Shown: positions 16,899 to 24,683 of the stretch, in pieces
How positions within the stretch are numbered: position 1 is the stretch's first letter
How the letters are laid out: each line of letters starts with the position of its first letter
Assembly: GCF_024585265.1 (NCBI RefSeq)
Contig: NZ_CP036533.1
Location: 7,759,001-7,823,000 of the forward strand
Direction of reading: 5' to 3'
Length of the DNA stretch: 64,000 nucleotides
Source: Bradyrhizobium sp. WBAH42
GTDB lineage: Bacteria > Pseudomonadota > Alphaproteobacteria > Rhizobiales > Xanthobacteraceae
Notes under the pieces: generated by a model
The model's input: only the letters and a program-made list of their open reading frames with translations
Database searches by the model: none
Told to the model about the DNA's origin: nothing
Position numbers and translations under genes: made by a program

Positions 16899-16981
16899 GC
16901 AGACGGGGCCCAATAGGGCCCCGTGGTCTGCGGTTCTAGCGATGTCGTGGCTTGGCCACGGTGGCGAGCCAGGTGCTCGCC
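16899..16981 (-). promoter_or_regulatory. Three-hairpin leader before the 16309 gene
   Basis: In transcription order: GGCGAGC / GCTCGCC (16981-16963), CGTGGC / GCCACG (16960-16946), and a long stem GCAGACcACGGGGCCC / GGGCCCCGTcTGC (16931-16899) followed by TTTTG and the ribosome site. The last hairpin plus Ts could terminate or attenuate transcription. Confidence 0.5.
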
Positions 16982-17114
16982 GAGGCAACTTAATCACAGA
17001 ACTAGTCTCCACTATAAATTGCAAAGTCGTTTTTAGACCTTGTAAAGCGAGTATAGATGAATCGTGCTGCGACCTCAAGAAAATATGTGCCGCAATGCCG
17101 ATCTAAGTGACTGA

Positions 17115-18200
17115 TTAAATGGTATTTTTTTGTGATTTTAGTGGTGTTCGGCTGCATCTTTGGTACAGGTGGCAATAGCCGATCTGGCAGGCTCGCCGGT
17201 CGTCAATTCTGTTGCCGTTGCACAGGTTCAGGCCGTCGCCTGCGCAAAACCGCCAGATTGCGTTCTGCACCCAACGTGCAAATCGCTTCGGAAATTCAGG
17301 ATTCCATGCGCGTGCATCGATGCGGTCAGCGACGGTCCTTATGATTTCAGCGCAGCCGCTCGGGCCATAGCACGCAGCACCATAGGCGTGAGGGATGCCG
17401 CAGTCGTGCAGGATGCCGGTCCTAATGAGCCAATTATGGACTAAGGTATCCACGCTTATCATGGCTTTGCCGGTTTCGAACCAAATGGGCCGTTGCTTGC
17501 GCGCACCGATCAGGAGCGTCGATAGCGTCATCATCAAAATCTTGTCCGACACACCGTAGATGTTTCGAAGGGGACCAACCAAGGCTTCCTGCCGTGCGGC
17601 TTCCAGTTCGGACGTGGTCTCACCTTTCGCGCTGTCCAGCTGGCCGTCGATCCAGCGCACCAAGTCCCCGTCAGCGAGGTCGCGGACGAACAAGAAGAGC
17701 GAGTATGCGGTTTGGTTCAGTCGGCCGTTGCGGAGCTGCGGACTGGGCAGGGGGCAAGCATCTATGTGATCGGGCTCCGCGCAGGTGAAGCTGGTCTTGT
17801 CGTATCGGCAGCCCTCGAAATGCCAGTAGCTGCGCAGTTTTGGACAAGAAGGCGCATTCCTCTCGCTCGCTTCTATTGCCGACCACGATGCTGCGCCATG
17901 CTTGTTGATGTAGTCGCGCGCGACGCGGTCCGAGATCCCCTGAAAGCTAAAGGTCGTAACGAGCCAATCAAAAATCCGAGGCGTGTCGGCGAGGGCGACA
18001 GCTCGATTTAGACCCGCGTTACGAATCTCGTCGTCGATCTCGTCGAGGAACGACATGGATCCCGCTACAGCGCAGACGGTCCGGATCAAGCTTTCAGCTC
18101 GGCCCAGCGGATCGGAATTTTGCTTGGTAACGACTGATCTTGCGCTGGAGGGGTCCCTCGTTATGCGCCGTCTCGAGACGTTGGCAGCTAGATCAGGCAA
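17115..18200 (-). CDS. Cys-rich HhH-GPD-like (DNA glycosylase-fold) protein
   Basis: This 361-residue protein starts at TTG 18200, with AGGAGG 5 bp before it inside the end of the recombinase gene (13-nt overlap). A central segment matches the helix-hairpin-helix glycosylase core: YGVSDK, whose Lys aligns with the Schiff-base lysine of endonuclease III and OGG1, then 31 residues later SVDTLVHNWLIRTGIL, whose Asp aligns with the catalytic aspartate. Cysteines cluster in the middle (CPKLRSYWHFEGC...C...C) and near the C-terminus (C-x7-C-x10-C-x4-C-x5-C), possibly a metal or Fe-S site. Base-excision activity is inferred. It is coupled to the short tyrosine recombinase. Confidence 0.55.
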   Translation of the reverse strand: MPDLAANVSRRRITRDPSSARSVVTKQNSDPLGRAESLIRTVCAVAGSMSFLDEIDDEIRNAGLNRAVALADTPRIFDWLVTTFSFQGISDRVARDYINKHGAASWSAIEASERNAPSCPKLRSYWHFEGCRYDKTSFTCAEPDHIDACPLPSPQLRNGRLNQTAYSLFLFVRDLADGDLVRWIDGQLDSAKGETTSELEAARQEALVGPLRNIYGVSDKILMMTLSTLLIGARKQRPIWFETGKAMISVDTLVHNWLIRTGILHDCGIPHAYGAACYGPSGCAEIIRTVADRIDARAWNPEFPKRFARWVQNAIWRFCAGDGLNLCNGNRIDDRRACQIGYCHLYQRCSRTPLKSQKNTI

Positions 18201-18763
18201 ACTAGCCTCCTTTGGGCATCCGAATCCCCGTCGATATAGCGCTGCGTCGTCTGGATTGACCGGTGACCTGCTAGCAGTTGAACATCTCGCAGCGAACCGC
18301 CTGCCTTGTGAACCGAGCGAGCCGCGCGCGTAATGAAAGTTCGACGGCCCGAGTGCGACGAACATCCCTCGAACCCGAGTTCCTCATAAGCGCGGCTAAA
18401 CCAGACAACGATGCTCATCGGTGTCATTGCGCCGCCGCGCTCAGATCGAATGAGGGGGCCTTGCCCTCGAGACAGCTGCCGCGCCTCGATCAGAGTTTGC
18501 CGAAGCTCAGGATGAATTGGAATCGAGCGGCCGCTGCGCTTCTTGGCGATCTCGTCGCGAACTTCAAGAGTGCTGCCGACTTCGCCGCTTGGATCGAGCA
18601 GCATCGCCCACGTCAATTTGGCGATCTCGGCTGCGCGAAGACCTGCCTTGACCGAAAGCAAGACGATGAGGCGGTTGCGAAGTGGGTGGCGAGAGCGCGC
18701 GGCGAAAAACAAGAGATCGTCGATATGATCAGTCGAAAGTGTCTTAGCTTGCTTGCCGGCCAT
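18188..18763 (-). CDS. Short tyrosine recombinase (catalytic domain only)
   Basis: At 191 residues this is about 100-150 shorter than typical integrases and lacks most of the N-terminal core-binding domain. The catalytic set is complete: R43 (GLRAAEIAKL), K75, H137-x-x-R140 (HSGRRTF), H167 (AGHRSIQTT) and Y176 (RYIDGD). It is transcribed away from a 33-bp palindrome at 18837, just 74 bp from its start, with further palindromes beyond. That geometry recalls an integron integrase and its attachment site. The gene overlaps the glycosylase-like gene by 13 nt, so the two proteins are probably made together. Confidence 0.9.
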   Translation of the reverse strand: MAGKQAKTLSTDHIDDLLFFAARSRHPLRNRLIVLLSVKAGLRAAEIAKLTWAMLLDPSGEVGSTLEVRDEIAKKRSGRSIPIHPELRQTLIEARQLSRGQGPLIRSERGGAMTPMSIVVWFSRAYEELGFEGCSSHSGRRTFITRAARSVHKAGGSLRDVQLLAGHRSIQTTQRYIDGDSDAQRRLVCLI

Positions 18764-18836
18764 CGTACTTAAACCAGTTACAGCAAGATTCTAGACAATC
18801 AGGCTCTGCGTGCAAGAGAAAATCTAGCGTGTCTGT

Positions 18837-18869
18837 GACTGATAGAGTGTCAAGATTTCCTTATCAGTC
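18837..18869. repeat. Palindromic site 1 of the candidate recombination-site family
   Basis: GACTGATA ... TATCAGTC, 33 bp. The right half (ATTTCCTTATCAGTC) matches the other sites; the left arm is diverged inside. It lies 74 bp in front of the short recombinase gene, where an integron has attI. Confidence 0.65.
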
Positions 18870-19030
18870 CGTAGCTGCAGTGCGCTCCGCCTGCCTAAGA
18901 TTATGTGCAAAGTGCGCCGCACGGCGTGCACAGACTGCTGGCGGCAACGTAGTCGCTTATGGCGACTGCAAATTGCAGTTCAACCACTTCAGAAATAGCC
19001 GCGAGATTGTCTGCGCCAAAGACGGAAAAT

Positions 19031-19127
19031 GAACTTGTAAAGGATGGGACCGTGACCGTTGTCACGGGCAGAGCACCGAGCTGTGACCTGCCTGTATCTG
19101 GGCAGGCAAGAAATCGAGGAGAGAACT
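19031..19127 (+). promoter_or_regulatory. CTTGTAAA-hairpin leader, copy 4
   Basis: GAACTTGTAAAGGAT, then after 8 bp CCGTGAC-cgtt-GTCACGG (19050-19067), GGCAGAGC, a second hairpin CCTGCC / GGCAGG (19087-19106), GAGGAG and ATG 19128. The stem replaces three base pairs relative to copy 3 with pairing kept. Confidence 0.7.
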
Positions 19128-19535
19128 ATGAAAGACAAAAAGGTAGAAATCGAGCTTGATCAATGCGTGCAAGAGCGAAAGGAAATATTCGGCGTCACGT
19201 CCGCTCTTGTCGTAGAGTATCCGGGCACGCGCTCCGGAAGTCGACTTTGCGACTACAAGCTGACCCTCTACGAACCCGATCAAAAGGAAAAAAAGAAAGA
19301 GACGCGTGGGTACCGCGAGATGAGACGAAGTCGAGGAAAGTTCGTTCCGCCAATCCCGCATGGTGCGCTTAGAGACGAATTGATCATACTGGCGGGCGCG
19401 GAAATGAGTGCTTCCGATGTTGTGCACACCCTTCGAAATTTCGCGGACCAAATAGAAGAACACGGCTTATGGATCGGAAAGTACCGAGGTGACTACATTG
19501 TTGAAACGACCGACCGCGCGCTAACGGTCGGATAG
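19128..19535 (+). CDS. Hypothetical protein (candidate cassette gene A)
   Basis: This 135-residue charged protein (MKDKKVEIELDQCVQERKEI) starts at ATG 19128 behind GAGGAGAG. No recognised domain. The N-terminal part looks beta-rich (SALVVEYPG, CDYKLTLYEP), then a lysine-rich linker (QKEKKKETRG) and a helical C-terminal third. It is a self-contained unit: palindrome at 18837, leader at 19031, gene, terminator at 19565, next palindrome at 19640. The rigid layout suggests it moves or is acquired as a cassette. Confidence 0.6.
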   Translation: MKDKKVEIELDQCVQERKEIFGVTSALVVEYPGTRSGSRLCDYKLTLYEPDQKEKKKETRGYREMRRSRGKFVPPIPHGALRDELIILAGAEMSASDVVHTLRNFADQIEEHGLWIGKYRGDYIVETTDRALTVG

Positions 19536-19564
19536 TTCAGCCGAGCGTCGAGAGCCTTCTCCCT

Positions 19565-19600
19565 GGGGCAGGCCGTCAAGCCTGCCCCTCTATAGTTTTC
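19565..19600 (+). terminator. Rho-independent terminator of cassette gene A
   Basis: GGGGCAGGC-cgtcaa-GCCTGCCCC (19565-19588) followed by a T-rich stretch, 30 bp after the stop. Confidence 0.8.
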
Positions 19601-19639
19601 TTCAGAGAGCTGTGTTTGGAGAAATGGGGCACGTCGCTC

Positions 19640-19673
19640 GACTGATAAGGAAATCAGAATTTCCTTATTAGTC
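19640..19673. repeat. Palindromic site 2
   Basis: Arms GACTGATAAGGAAAT and ATTTCCTTATTAGTC around a 4-bp CAGA centre, 34 bp with one G-T type mismatch. The best-preserved member of the family. Confidence 0.8.
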
Positions 19674-19770
19674 GATGGAGTTTGACGATGCCGTTGTAGA
19701 TGGGCGTCGAGGGTCCTGACAAATCATGGCAACAGCACCGAGCTTGCACTGTTCGGGCGATGCGAAAGCA

Positions 19771-19841
19771 ATCTTGTAAAATAATCCGCTGTGATCGTCG
19801 TTGCAGCGGTGGCCGACTTACTCGGCCGAAGGAAATCGCAA
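19771..19841 (+). promoter_or_regulatory. CTTGTAAA-hairpin leader, copy 5
   Basis: ATCTTGTAAAA, then CCGCTG / CAGCGG (19786-19809) and GGCCGA-cttac-TCGGCC (19811-19827), AAGGA and ATG 19842. The CCG...CGG ends of the first stem are kept as in copies 3 and 4, with a different middle. Confidence 0.65.
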
Positions 19842-20528
19842 ATGAAAAGCTCTAAGAAGCCGACTTATCTGAAACTAGTACAGGGCGGCAAAGCCGACGC
19901 CTCCAAGGCGGCAAAGTCGCTCACCCATAAAGACATAAAAGAGCTCCTGGCTAGATTCGCGGAAGCCGTTTTGGTGGATCAAGAACGGGTGAACAAGCTC
20001 CCCCGGAAAAAACTTCACTCGCTTTACGATCATGGCATGTGGAAAAGGAATCGCGAAGGCCATGTTAGTGCTATTGTAGACCTATCCATGACCGTGGACC
20101 GCTTGACAAAGCGCCTGTTGAACGAGCTGGCCGAGATGGCGATGGCTTACGATCCCGAAACCGTCAAGACGACGTTCTTGAATCAGGTCAGTGATCTGGC
20201 AACAGGAGCTGCATCCCCATGGCTTTACGACACGGCACCTTTGTTCTTCAGGGAAATGATCAAGGACGTTAATCGGCGAGGAAGGCCGGTTGCCTTTCCG
20301 AAAGGACGCGCGACAGAACAGATGTTGAAGTGGTTTGATTATGACGATCCAATCGGAATCGGCAGAGATCCCGAGTGTGACTACTCTGACATATTAGCTG
20401 CGCACATTAAGCGCGAATCCGAGGAGACAAAGCGGGCGCTAGCTTTCCGTGCTAGACACAAATTCATCCGGATGCGAGTCGCTGAAGAATTATTCGATTA
20501 TCTCGAGCCGCAGTTGCGGGACTTGTAG
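19842..20528 (+). CDS. Hypothetical protein (candidate cassette gene B)
   Basis: This 228-residue, mostly helical protein has a basic start (MKSSKKPTYLKLVQGGKADA) and no family I recognise. Conserved-looking stretches include HSLYDHGMWKRNREGH, FLNQVSDLATGAAS and DYDDPIGIGRDPEC. No membrane segment. ATG 19842 follows AAGGA. It has the same flanking plan as gene A: palindrome (19640), leader, gene, hairpin (20563), palindrome (20640). Confidence 0.6.
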   Translation: MKSSKKPTYLKLVQGGKADASKAAKSLTHKDIKELLARFAEAVLVDQERVNKLPRKKLHSLYDHGMWKRNREGHVSAIVDLSMTVDRLTKRLLNELAEMAMAYDPETVKTTFLNQVSDLATGAASPWLYDTAPLFFREMIKDVNRRGRPVAFPKGRATEQMLKWFDYDDPIGIGRDPECDYSDILAAHIKRESEETKRALAFRARHKFIRMRVAEELFDYLEPQLRDL

Positions 20529-20562
20529 ATTTGGGCGCCTATAAGAAGCGCAGCTAAGTGGG

Positions 20563-20593
20563 CCGTGTGCTGGAGATAAGCTCCAGCCCACGG
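20563..20593 (+). terminator. Hairpin after cassette gene B
   Basis: CCGTGtGCTGGAG / CTCCAGCcCACGG, a 12-bp stem with one bulge pair and a 5-nt loop, 35 bp after the stop; no T run. Confidence 0.6.
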
Positions 20594-20639
20594 TCTGCCT
20601 CATCTGACGCAGCAGCGCTTGCGTGCAAATAATCTGTGC

Positions 20640-20673
20640 GGCTGATAAGGAAATGAGAGTTTGCTTATCAGTT
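20640..20673. repeat. Palindromic site 3
   Basis: CTGATAAGGAAAT, then gagagt, then TTGCTTATCAG: 34 bp, same family as the sites at 18837, 19640 and 40171. It separates cassette gene B from the convergent glycosylase-like gene. Confidence 0.75.
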
Positions 20674-20706
20674 ATACCGGTGGGCGACGTTTATGCGCAC
20701 TAGCTA

Positions 20707-21495
20707 TTACCAAATTGACATCGTCGCGAGCCTCTGTTCCACGACGTGCGACCGCCATGGATGGGGTGTCCGTCCTCCTTCTGCAATTAGAGCGCGCTCA
20801 GTCAATTCTGGTGTCCAAGCTGTCCCCAGCTCGGCGCTCAGTGCTTCAACGAGTTGACAAAATGCCTCGTAATCCTGGCCGGTATTCAGGTTGCTGACGA
20901 ATGAATCGGCGCGCAGCACCGGTTTGTTTTTCTTGAGCTTCCACGTGAGATGTTGGTCGAGCTTGACGACCTGGCGGCCAGTAAGAAGGTTGATTGCGCA
21001 GCCAAGCCACTGGTCCATAATGTAGCCTTTGGCGACACGGGAGGAGGCGGCGGGCGCTAAGAAGTAAATTAGTTTGGTAAAGTACGCAGGTCCCATCCCG
21101 ACAATTGCAGAGTTGCCACTAGATCTCAGTGCGGCGAACGCGTCATATGACTCAGACCGACTAAGTTCGTCGTCACGAATCCGATTAGCAATGCTGATCC
21201 ATGGCTCTAAAGGCCGCTCGAACAGAAGATCGCGATTTTTGCCATGCATACCTCCCCAGGCAAGTACGCTAATGCACAGTTCAAGCGTTCCAACGCTACG
21301 ATCTGTTGCCATGGCTAGAAGTTCGGGCCGGTTTGTTGTTGGACGCAGTGGTCCAACTCTCATAGTCAGTTGACGCGGATCGATGTCTTTGAACCAGCGC
21401 TCGGGGCTTCGTCCCTCATTTTCTTCTGGCAAAGCTAAGGTCGGGGGCGCTGGAAAGCATGATTTAAATTTTGATAGGTGCTCGGAAATAAACAT
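20707..21495 (-). CDS. 8-oxoguanine DNA glycosylase (OGG) fold protein
   Basis: This 262-residue protein resembles the family annotated as OGG-fold proteins: LAWGGMHGKNRDLLF in the first half, then IVGMGPAYFTKLIYFL (hairpin-helix with the candidate lysine) and GYIMDQWLGCAINLL (candidate aspartate). These residues occupy the positions of the OGG1 catalytic Lys and Asp. Family members are often near defence or mobile elements, and some glycosylases attack modified phage DNA; here that is inference. ATG 21495 has only a weak ribosome site. It converges on the cassette genes. Confidence 0.7.
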   Translation of the reverse strand: MFISEHLSKFKSCFPAPPTLALPEENEGRSPERWFKDIDPRQLTMRVGPLRPTTNRPELLAMATDRSVGTLELCISVLAWGGMHGKNRDLLFERPLEPWISIANRIRDDELSRSESYDAFAALRSSGNSAIVGMGPAYFTKLIYFLAPAASSRVAKGYIMDQWLGCAINLLTGRQVVKLDQHLTWKLKKNKPVLRADSFVSNLNTGQDYEAFCQLVEALSAELGTAWTPELTERALIAEGGRTPHPWRSHVVEQRLATMSIW

Positions 21496-21757
21496 TTTCG
21501 TGCTCGATTGCTTGCAACTTGAAAGATCACTGAGGGCGTCTTGGCAAGATCCAGTGTTTGGCCGGAGAAGATCGAGAGCCTGCTAGTTCTTGGCTGATGA
21601 GCTTCTCATGGCGTCATTGGTTTCGCCAGTAAGTACGCACCCGCTGAGCGTTGGCGGCTGTCCCAGTTTCTTGGAATATTCTCCCATATGCCCAAAGCCC
21701 CCAAGGACTTCGGTGTTTCGAACCGTTTGTTGAAATAGTCCATCATCTAGGAAATGA

Positions 21758-23122
21758 CTAAACTGGCACAAAGCCCGGATTGAGCGTATTGAAATTCTTC
21801 CGCGTCAGAACCGCCTCGCGATATTCCGGCACCTTGAGATCGACATCGATGAGCTCGTGGATGACGCCGCCATGCAACAGGCGTAGCACTTCGCTCAAGG
21901 CTAGCGTCGCCGCGGCGGCGCCGACGAACGGCGCGCCGATGGCCTTCCCGGCGAGCAGGGTGACGCCGCAGCGATCGAGTGCACCGCTCGCGAGCATGCC
22001 CTTGTATGCAGGCCGGTCTTCGACCTGATCGTCGGCCTGCGCACCGCGCCAGATCTGCGACGCCGGGCGGGAGGCCGGCAAGGTGTGCAGCCGGATCGCA
22101 CGAAAGTCGCGATGTCCCCGGCCCAGTCCAGCTTCCACAACGAAATCGAATCCAACCTGATCGAGCGCCTGGCGGCCGGCGCCGTTGTCGAGCCCGCACA
22201 AGGCGACGGCGGGCTCATCATCCTGGCGCCGGAACGACGCGTCGAACAGCCGTTCATGAATAGCCGTCGTAAATCCCCGTCGCTCGGCCCAGGCGGCCAT
22301 GGCGCGGGTCTTCTTGACGTTGATCAGCGCGGCGTCGCTCAAGATCGACGTACTTTCGGTCGAAGGCGTGATGATGTCGATGTCCTGCAGGATCAGGCTC
22401 AAGTCTTGCGGCCGGGCGAAGGGCAGCAGCCCGAGCGCCCAAAGATAGGCCTGGCCCAAATGCCCAAGGCCGATGAGCCACAACCGTGCAGGCAGAAGTG
22501 ACAGGGCCGGCTCGTTTCCGGCGTCTGCAAGCCAGTCACTCGCGGGCGATGGATCCCATAGTGACAAGCCTACCATGCGTCGCCCGGCGATGCCGACATG
22601 GCCGGACACATGAAGAAAGGCTTCGTTTACGGCGAGCGCGGCGGCGAGCATCGGCGCGAGCGCCATGATGGGCGCAGGCGCGGGCGCCGCCTCGGCCGGC
22701 GCCGGAACGATCCCGCCGCGCCAACCGGCGAATACGGCACGGACATGGAAGGGCGCGCACCGCGCGGACGGCGTGCCGCCGATTTCGATCACCGGCGTGC
22801 CGACCGCCGGTTCGGCGATGCTGCCTCCAAGGGCCGCGACCGCTTCGGCCAGCGTGGCACCTAACGGAAGCGGGGCGATCAACGGAGTGTCCGGCAGAGG
22901 CCACACGCTTACGCCGCCCAGAAAGACGCGCCGCGCGAGCGCGACGGCGGTCAGGAGCGTGACTTGATGATGACGGTCACGGGCAGCGTTCTCGCCGATG
23001 CGCAGTGCAAGGCGGTATCCGGCGAAGAGCGCTTCGGCCTCGGCGATGCTCGCCGCGGTGCCGCTGTCGAGCGCGTGTTTGACCAGGCGGTGCAGCTTAT
23101 CGGCGGCGGTGAATGCAGTCAT
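21758..23122 (-). CDS. bilC: E1-like (ThiF-fold) activating enzyme of a Bil-type system
   Basis: This 454-residue protein has an N-terminal helper domain and a ThiF/E1 adenylation domain: glycine loop LIGLGHLGQAY (218-223), acidic strand LQDIDI, and STESTSIL. C385 in the segment DRCGVTLLAGKA is the likely thiol for a ubiquitin-like thioester. E1 enzymes adenylate the Ubl C-terminal glycine and pass it to E2. It is the last gene of the operon, 7 bp after the JAMM gene; start ATG 23122 (MTAFTAADK) follows GAGG. Symbol given by analogy with BilABCD; gene order here is Ubl, E2, JAMM, E1. Confidence 0.85.
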   Translation of the reverse strand: MTAFTAADKLHRLVKHALDSGTAASIAEAEALFAGYRLALRIGENAARDRHHQVTLLTAVALARRVFLGGVSVWPLPDTPLIAPLPLGATLAEAVAALGGSIAEPAVGTPVIEIGGTPSARCAPFHVRAVFAGWRGGIVPAPAEAAPAPAPIMALAPMLAAALAVNEAFLHVSGHVGIAGRRMVGLSLWDPSPASDWLADAGNEPALSLLPARLWLIGLGHLGQAYLWALGLLPFARPQDLSLILQDIDIITPSTESTSILSDAALINVKKTRAMAAWAERRGFTTAIHERLFDASFRRQDDEPAVALCGLDNGAGRQALDQVGFDFVVEAGLGRGHRDFRAIRLHTLPASRPASQIWRGAQADDQVEDRPAYKGMLASGALDRCGVTLLAGKAIGAPFVGAAAATLALSEVLRLLHGGVIHELIDVDLKVPEYREAVLTRKNFNTLNPGFVPV

Positions 23123-23129
23123 GGCGGCC

Positions 23130-23648
23130 TCACAATCCGATGTGGAAGAAGATGCGGCGGGCCGCATCCGGCACGGTCTGCCAGCGCTTGCCGCCGAGGT
23201 AGCTGTAGATGCCGACCGACTCCGTCCGTACGGGCGGCCGGGCGAAGTCAGGCAGGATGAATGCGATGTGCCCCGCGCGCGAGATCATCGGGTGATCGCG
23301 ATCGGAGCTGCTCTGCCCCGCGCCGCCAGGATGCACGTGCACGTCGGCAACGACGCTCATGCCGCGCTGCTTGCAGATGTCCCAGAGCGTCCCGAAATGC
23401 CGGCCGTCGAAATGCACGATGCCGGTGTCGAGCGCGTGCGGGTCGAGATCGTCGTACAGGATGAAATCGTTGATACGGGCCCGGCCGTCCGCCCGGTAGC
23501 CGAGCAGGAACGCGCCGCTTTCGCGGGTCGAGTTCCGGCCGCGCTCACGCAGCTTCGCGCACAGGCGACGCCACAAGAACCATGAGCAGGAGATCTCATG
23601 CCGCGGTGCCCAAAGGCGTGCAATAGTCTGCGCAATTGAGAAGTTCAT
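23130..23648 (-). CDS. bilD: JAMM/MPN deconjugating metallopeptidase of a Bil-type system
   Basis: This 172-residue JAB/MPN protease has the complete zinc motif: E44 (ESGAFLLG), H104-x-H106-P and S113-x-x-D116 ([17 protein letters not shown]). Such enzymes cleave the isopeptide bond behind a ubiquitin-like C-terminus, maturing the Ubl or reversing conjugation. ATG 23648 (MNFSIAQT) has GGAG 8 bp upstream and lies inside the end of the E2 gene (53-nt overlap), so translation is probably coupled. Confidence 0.87.
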   Translation of the reverse strand: MNFSIAQTIARLWAPRHEISCSWFLWRRLCAKLRERGRNSTRESGAFLLGYRADGRARINDFILYDDLDPHALDTGIVHFDGRHFGTLWDICKQRGMSVVADVHVHPGGAGQSSSDRDHPMISRAGHIAFILPDFARPPVRTESVGIYSYLGGKRWQTVPDAARRIFFHIGL

Positions 23649-24069
23649 GTACAAGCTCCAGGTATTGGTTGATGCCGGCGGCCGGCCGCCAGATTTTCGA
23701 GGGCAGTTCGTTCCGCCAGTTGTCGTGGCCGGCGATACTCTCGCGGTCGCAGGGCAGGTACAGCGCGGTGCCGCCTTTCCAGTCGAGGCGGAACACGGTG
23801 CCGAGCCGCCCGCCCTTGCTGCGCGGCCAGCGAGCGGCGGGCAGGACCGTGTTCTTGTCGGGATCCCACGGCCCGCCGGTCGGCGGCTGCTGCGGGTAGC
23901 CGGCGCAGTTGAAGCGGAGAACATAAGCGCGGCCATCGGCCGCGGTGACGGCGATCAACACGTGCGGCCAGGCGATGCCGATCAAGCGCCAGCGGCCTTC
24001 CGCCTGGGCGAGGCGGAAGGTGGCCTTTCCGACGTCGGCGCGGAACGCCCGCTCATCCGGGAGACTCAT
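23596..24069 (-). CDS. bilB: E2-like conjugating enzyme of a Bil-type system
   Basis: This 157-residue protein fits the bacterial E2 families found beside E1 and JAMM genes. The beta sheet ends in [20 protein letters not shown] (the Pro-rich flap), and the active cysteine is probably C107 in [10 protein letters not shown], followed by W118 (GHDNW). The HPN motif of eukaryotic E2s is absent, as usual in these groups. ATG 24069 follows the Ubl gene by 11 bp. Its job would be to take the Ubl thioester from E1 and attach it to target proteins. Confidence 0.8.
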   Translation of the reverse strand: MSLPDERAFRADVGKATFRLAQAEGRWRLIGIAWPHVLIAVTAADGRAYVLRFNCAGYPQQPPTGGPWDPDKNTVLPAARWPRSKGGRLGTVFRLDWKGGTALYLPCDRESIAGHDNWRNELPSKIWRPAAGINQYLELVHELLNCADYCTPLGTAA

Positions 24070-24080
24070 CACGCCGCTCC

Positions 24081-24572
24081 CTAGCCGTTGACGCGCTCGT
24101 TGGGGACGAGATCGAAAGCGATCTTGCACGCCGGGCAGGATGCGATCGTGCCCAAATGCGTGCCCGGATCCGGCCGGTCCTTGGTGCCGGCGATCTGGAG
24201 CACGTGCTCGCCCGCCTCCTGCGGCGTCATGCCGAACTTCTTCTCGGCCGCCCAGGTTTTCACCCGCGTCACGGTCGTGCCGGGTCCGAAGCCGTGGTGC
24301 ACGGTCTCGCCGTTGAAGGTGACTGCTACTTCCACCTGGCGGCAGCGGTGCAGGTGGGCCTTGATGCCGGAATGGCCGGCATGGTCGCCGACGAGGCAGC
24401 TCTCATCGACCGGCTCGTCGCGGTCTTCGAGGTAGATCAGGGTCTCCTTGGCGAGACCGTGCTTCTCGATGATTGCGATCTTGATGGCGGCGAAGCTGTG
24501 CTCCGGGTTGGCTTCGAAATGCGCGATCTCGCGGATTCCTTCGCCCTGGTAGAAGACGTCGATTGAAGTCAT
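24081..24572 (-). CDS. bilA: Tandem ubiquitin-like protein (BilA-like, DUF2604 type)
   Basis: This 163-residue protein comprises two beta-grasp ubiquitin-like domains (about 2-78 and 79-158) joined directly, the ISG15-like layout of BilA. It ends VPNERVNG, so a C-terminal glycine (G163) is already exposed and needs little or no trimming. The Cys pair CPAC near residue 146 is unusual. Start ATG 24572 has AAGGAG 8 bp before; a GTG three codons earlier is less likely. It is the first gene of the operon, about 65 bp downstream of a shared promoter element at 24637. Known Bil systems conjugate the Ubl to phage structural protein and impair virions. Confidence 0.85.
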   Translation of the reverse strand: MTSIDVFYQGEGIREIAHFEANPEHSFAAIKIAIIEKHGLAKETLIYLEDRDEPVDESCLVGDHAGHSGIKAHLHRCRQVEVAVTFNGETVHHGFGPGTTVTRVKTWAAEKKFGMTPQEAGEHVLQIAGTKDRPDPGTHLGTIASCPACKIAFDLVPNERVNG

Positions 24573-24634
24573 GTGCAGCACTCCTTGTTGGGATCAGGAG
24601 TGCGGCCCCTTTGCCATTCTCCGTCCCTTCAAGA

Positions 24635-24666
24635 GGTGATCGAAAAAACAGGGGATACCCGGAAAG
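24635..24666 (-). promoter_or_regulatory. Shared promoter-like element before the Bil operon
   Basis: On the minus strand: CTTTCCGGGT, ATCCCC, a T-rich spacer, then TTTCGATCACC. The CGATCA block is 65 bp from the bilA ATG. The same element precedes the sigma-factor operon (29577) and the YhaO operon (34602). CCGGGT to CGATCA spacing is 14 bp, suitable for a -35/-10 pair of a dedicated sigma factor. Confidence 0.7.
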
Positions 24667-24683
24667 GCGGAGCGCGACTTTTT

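Noticed and set aside
17032..17045. Another CTTGTAAAG block
   Set aside because: No plus-strand gene or hairpin pair follows; it lies near the 3' end of a minus-strand gene, so probably chance.
18837..20673. Classical integron attC sites
   Set aside because: The palindromes lack the GTTRRRY/RYYYAAC core and the recombinase lacks the IntI-specific insert; only the layout is integron-like.
21583..21771. 62-codon minus-strand frame after the E1 gene
   Set aside because: It overlaps the E1 stop, has no ribosome site and no recognisable sequence.
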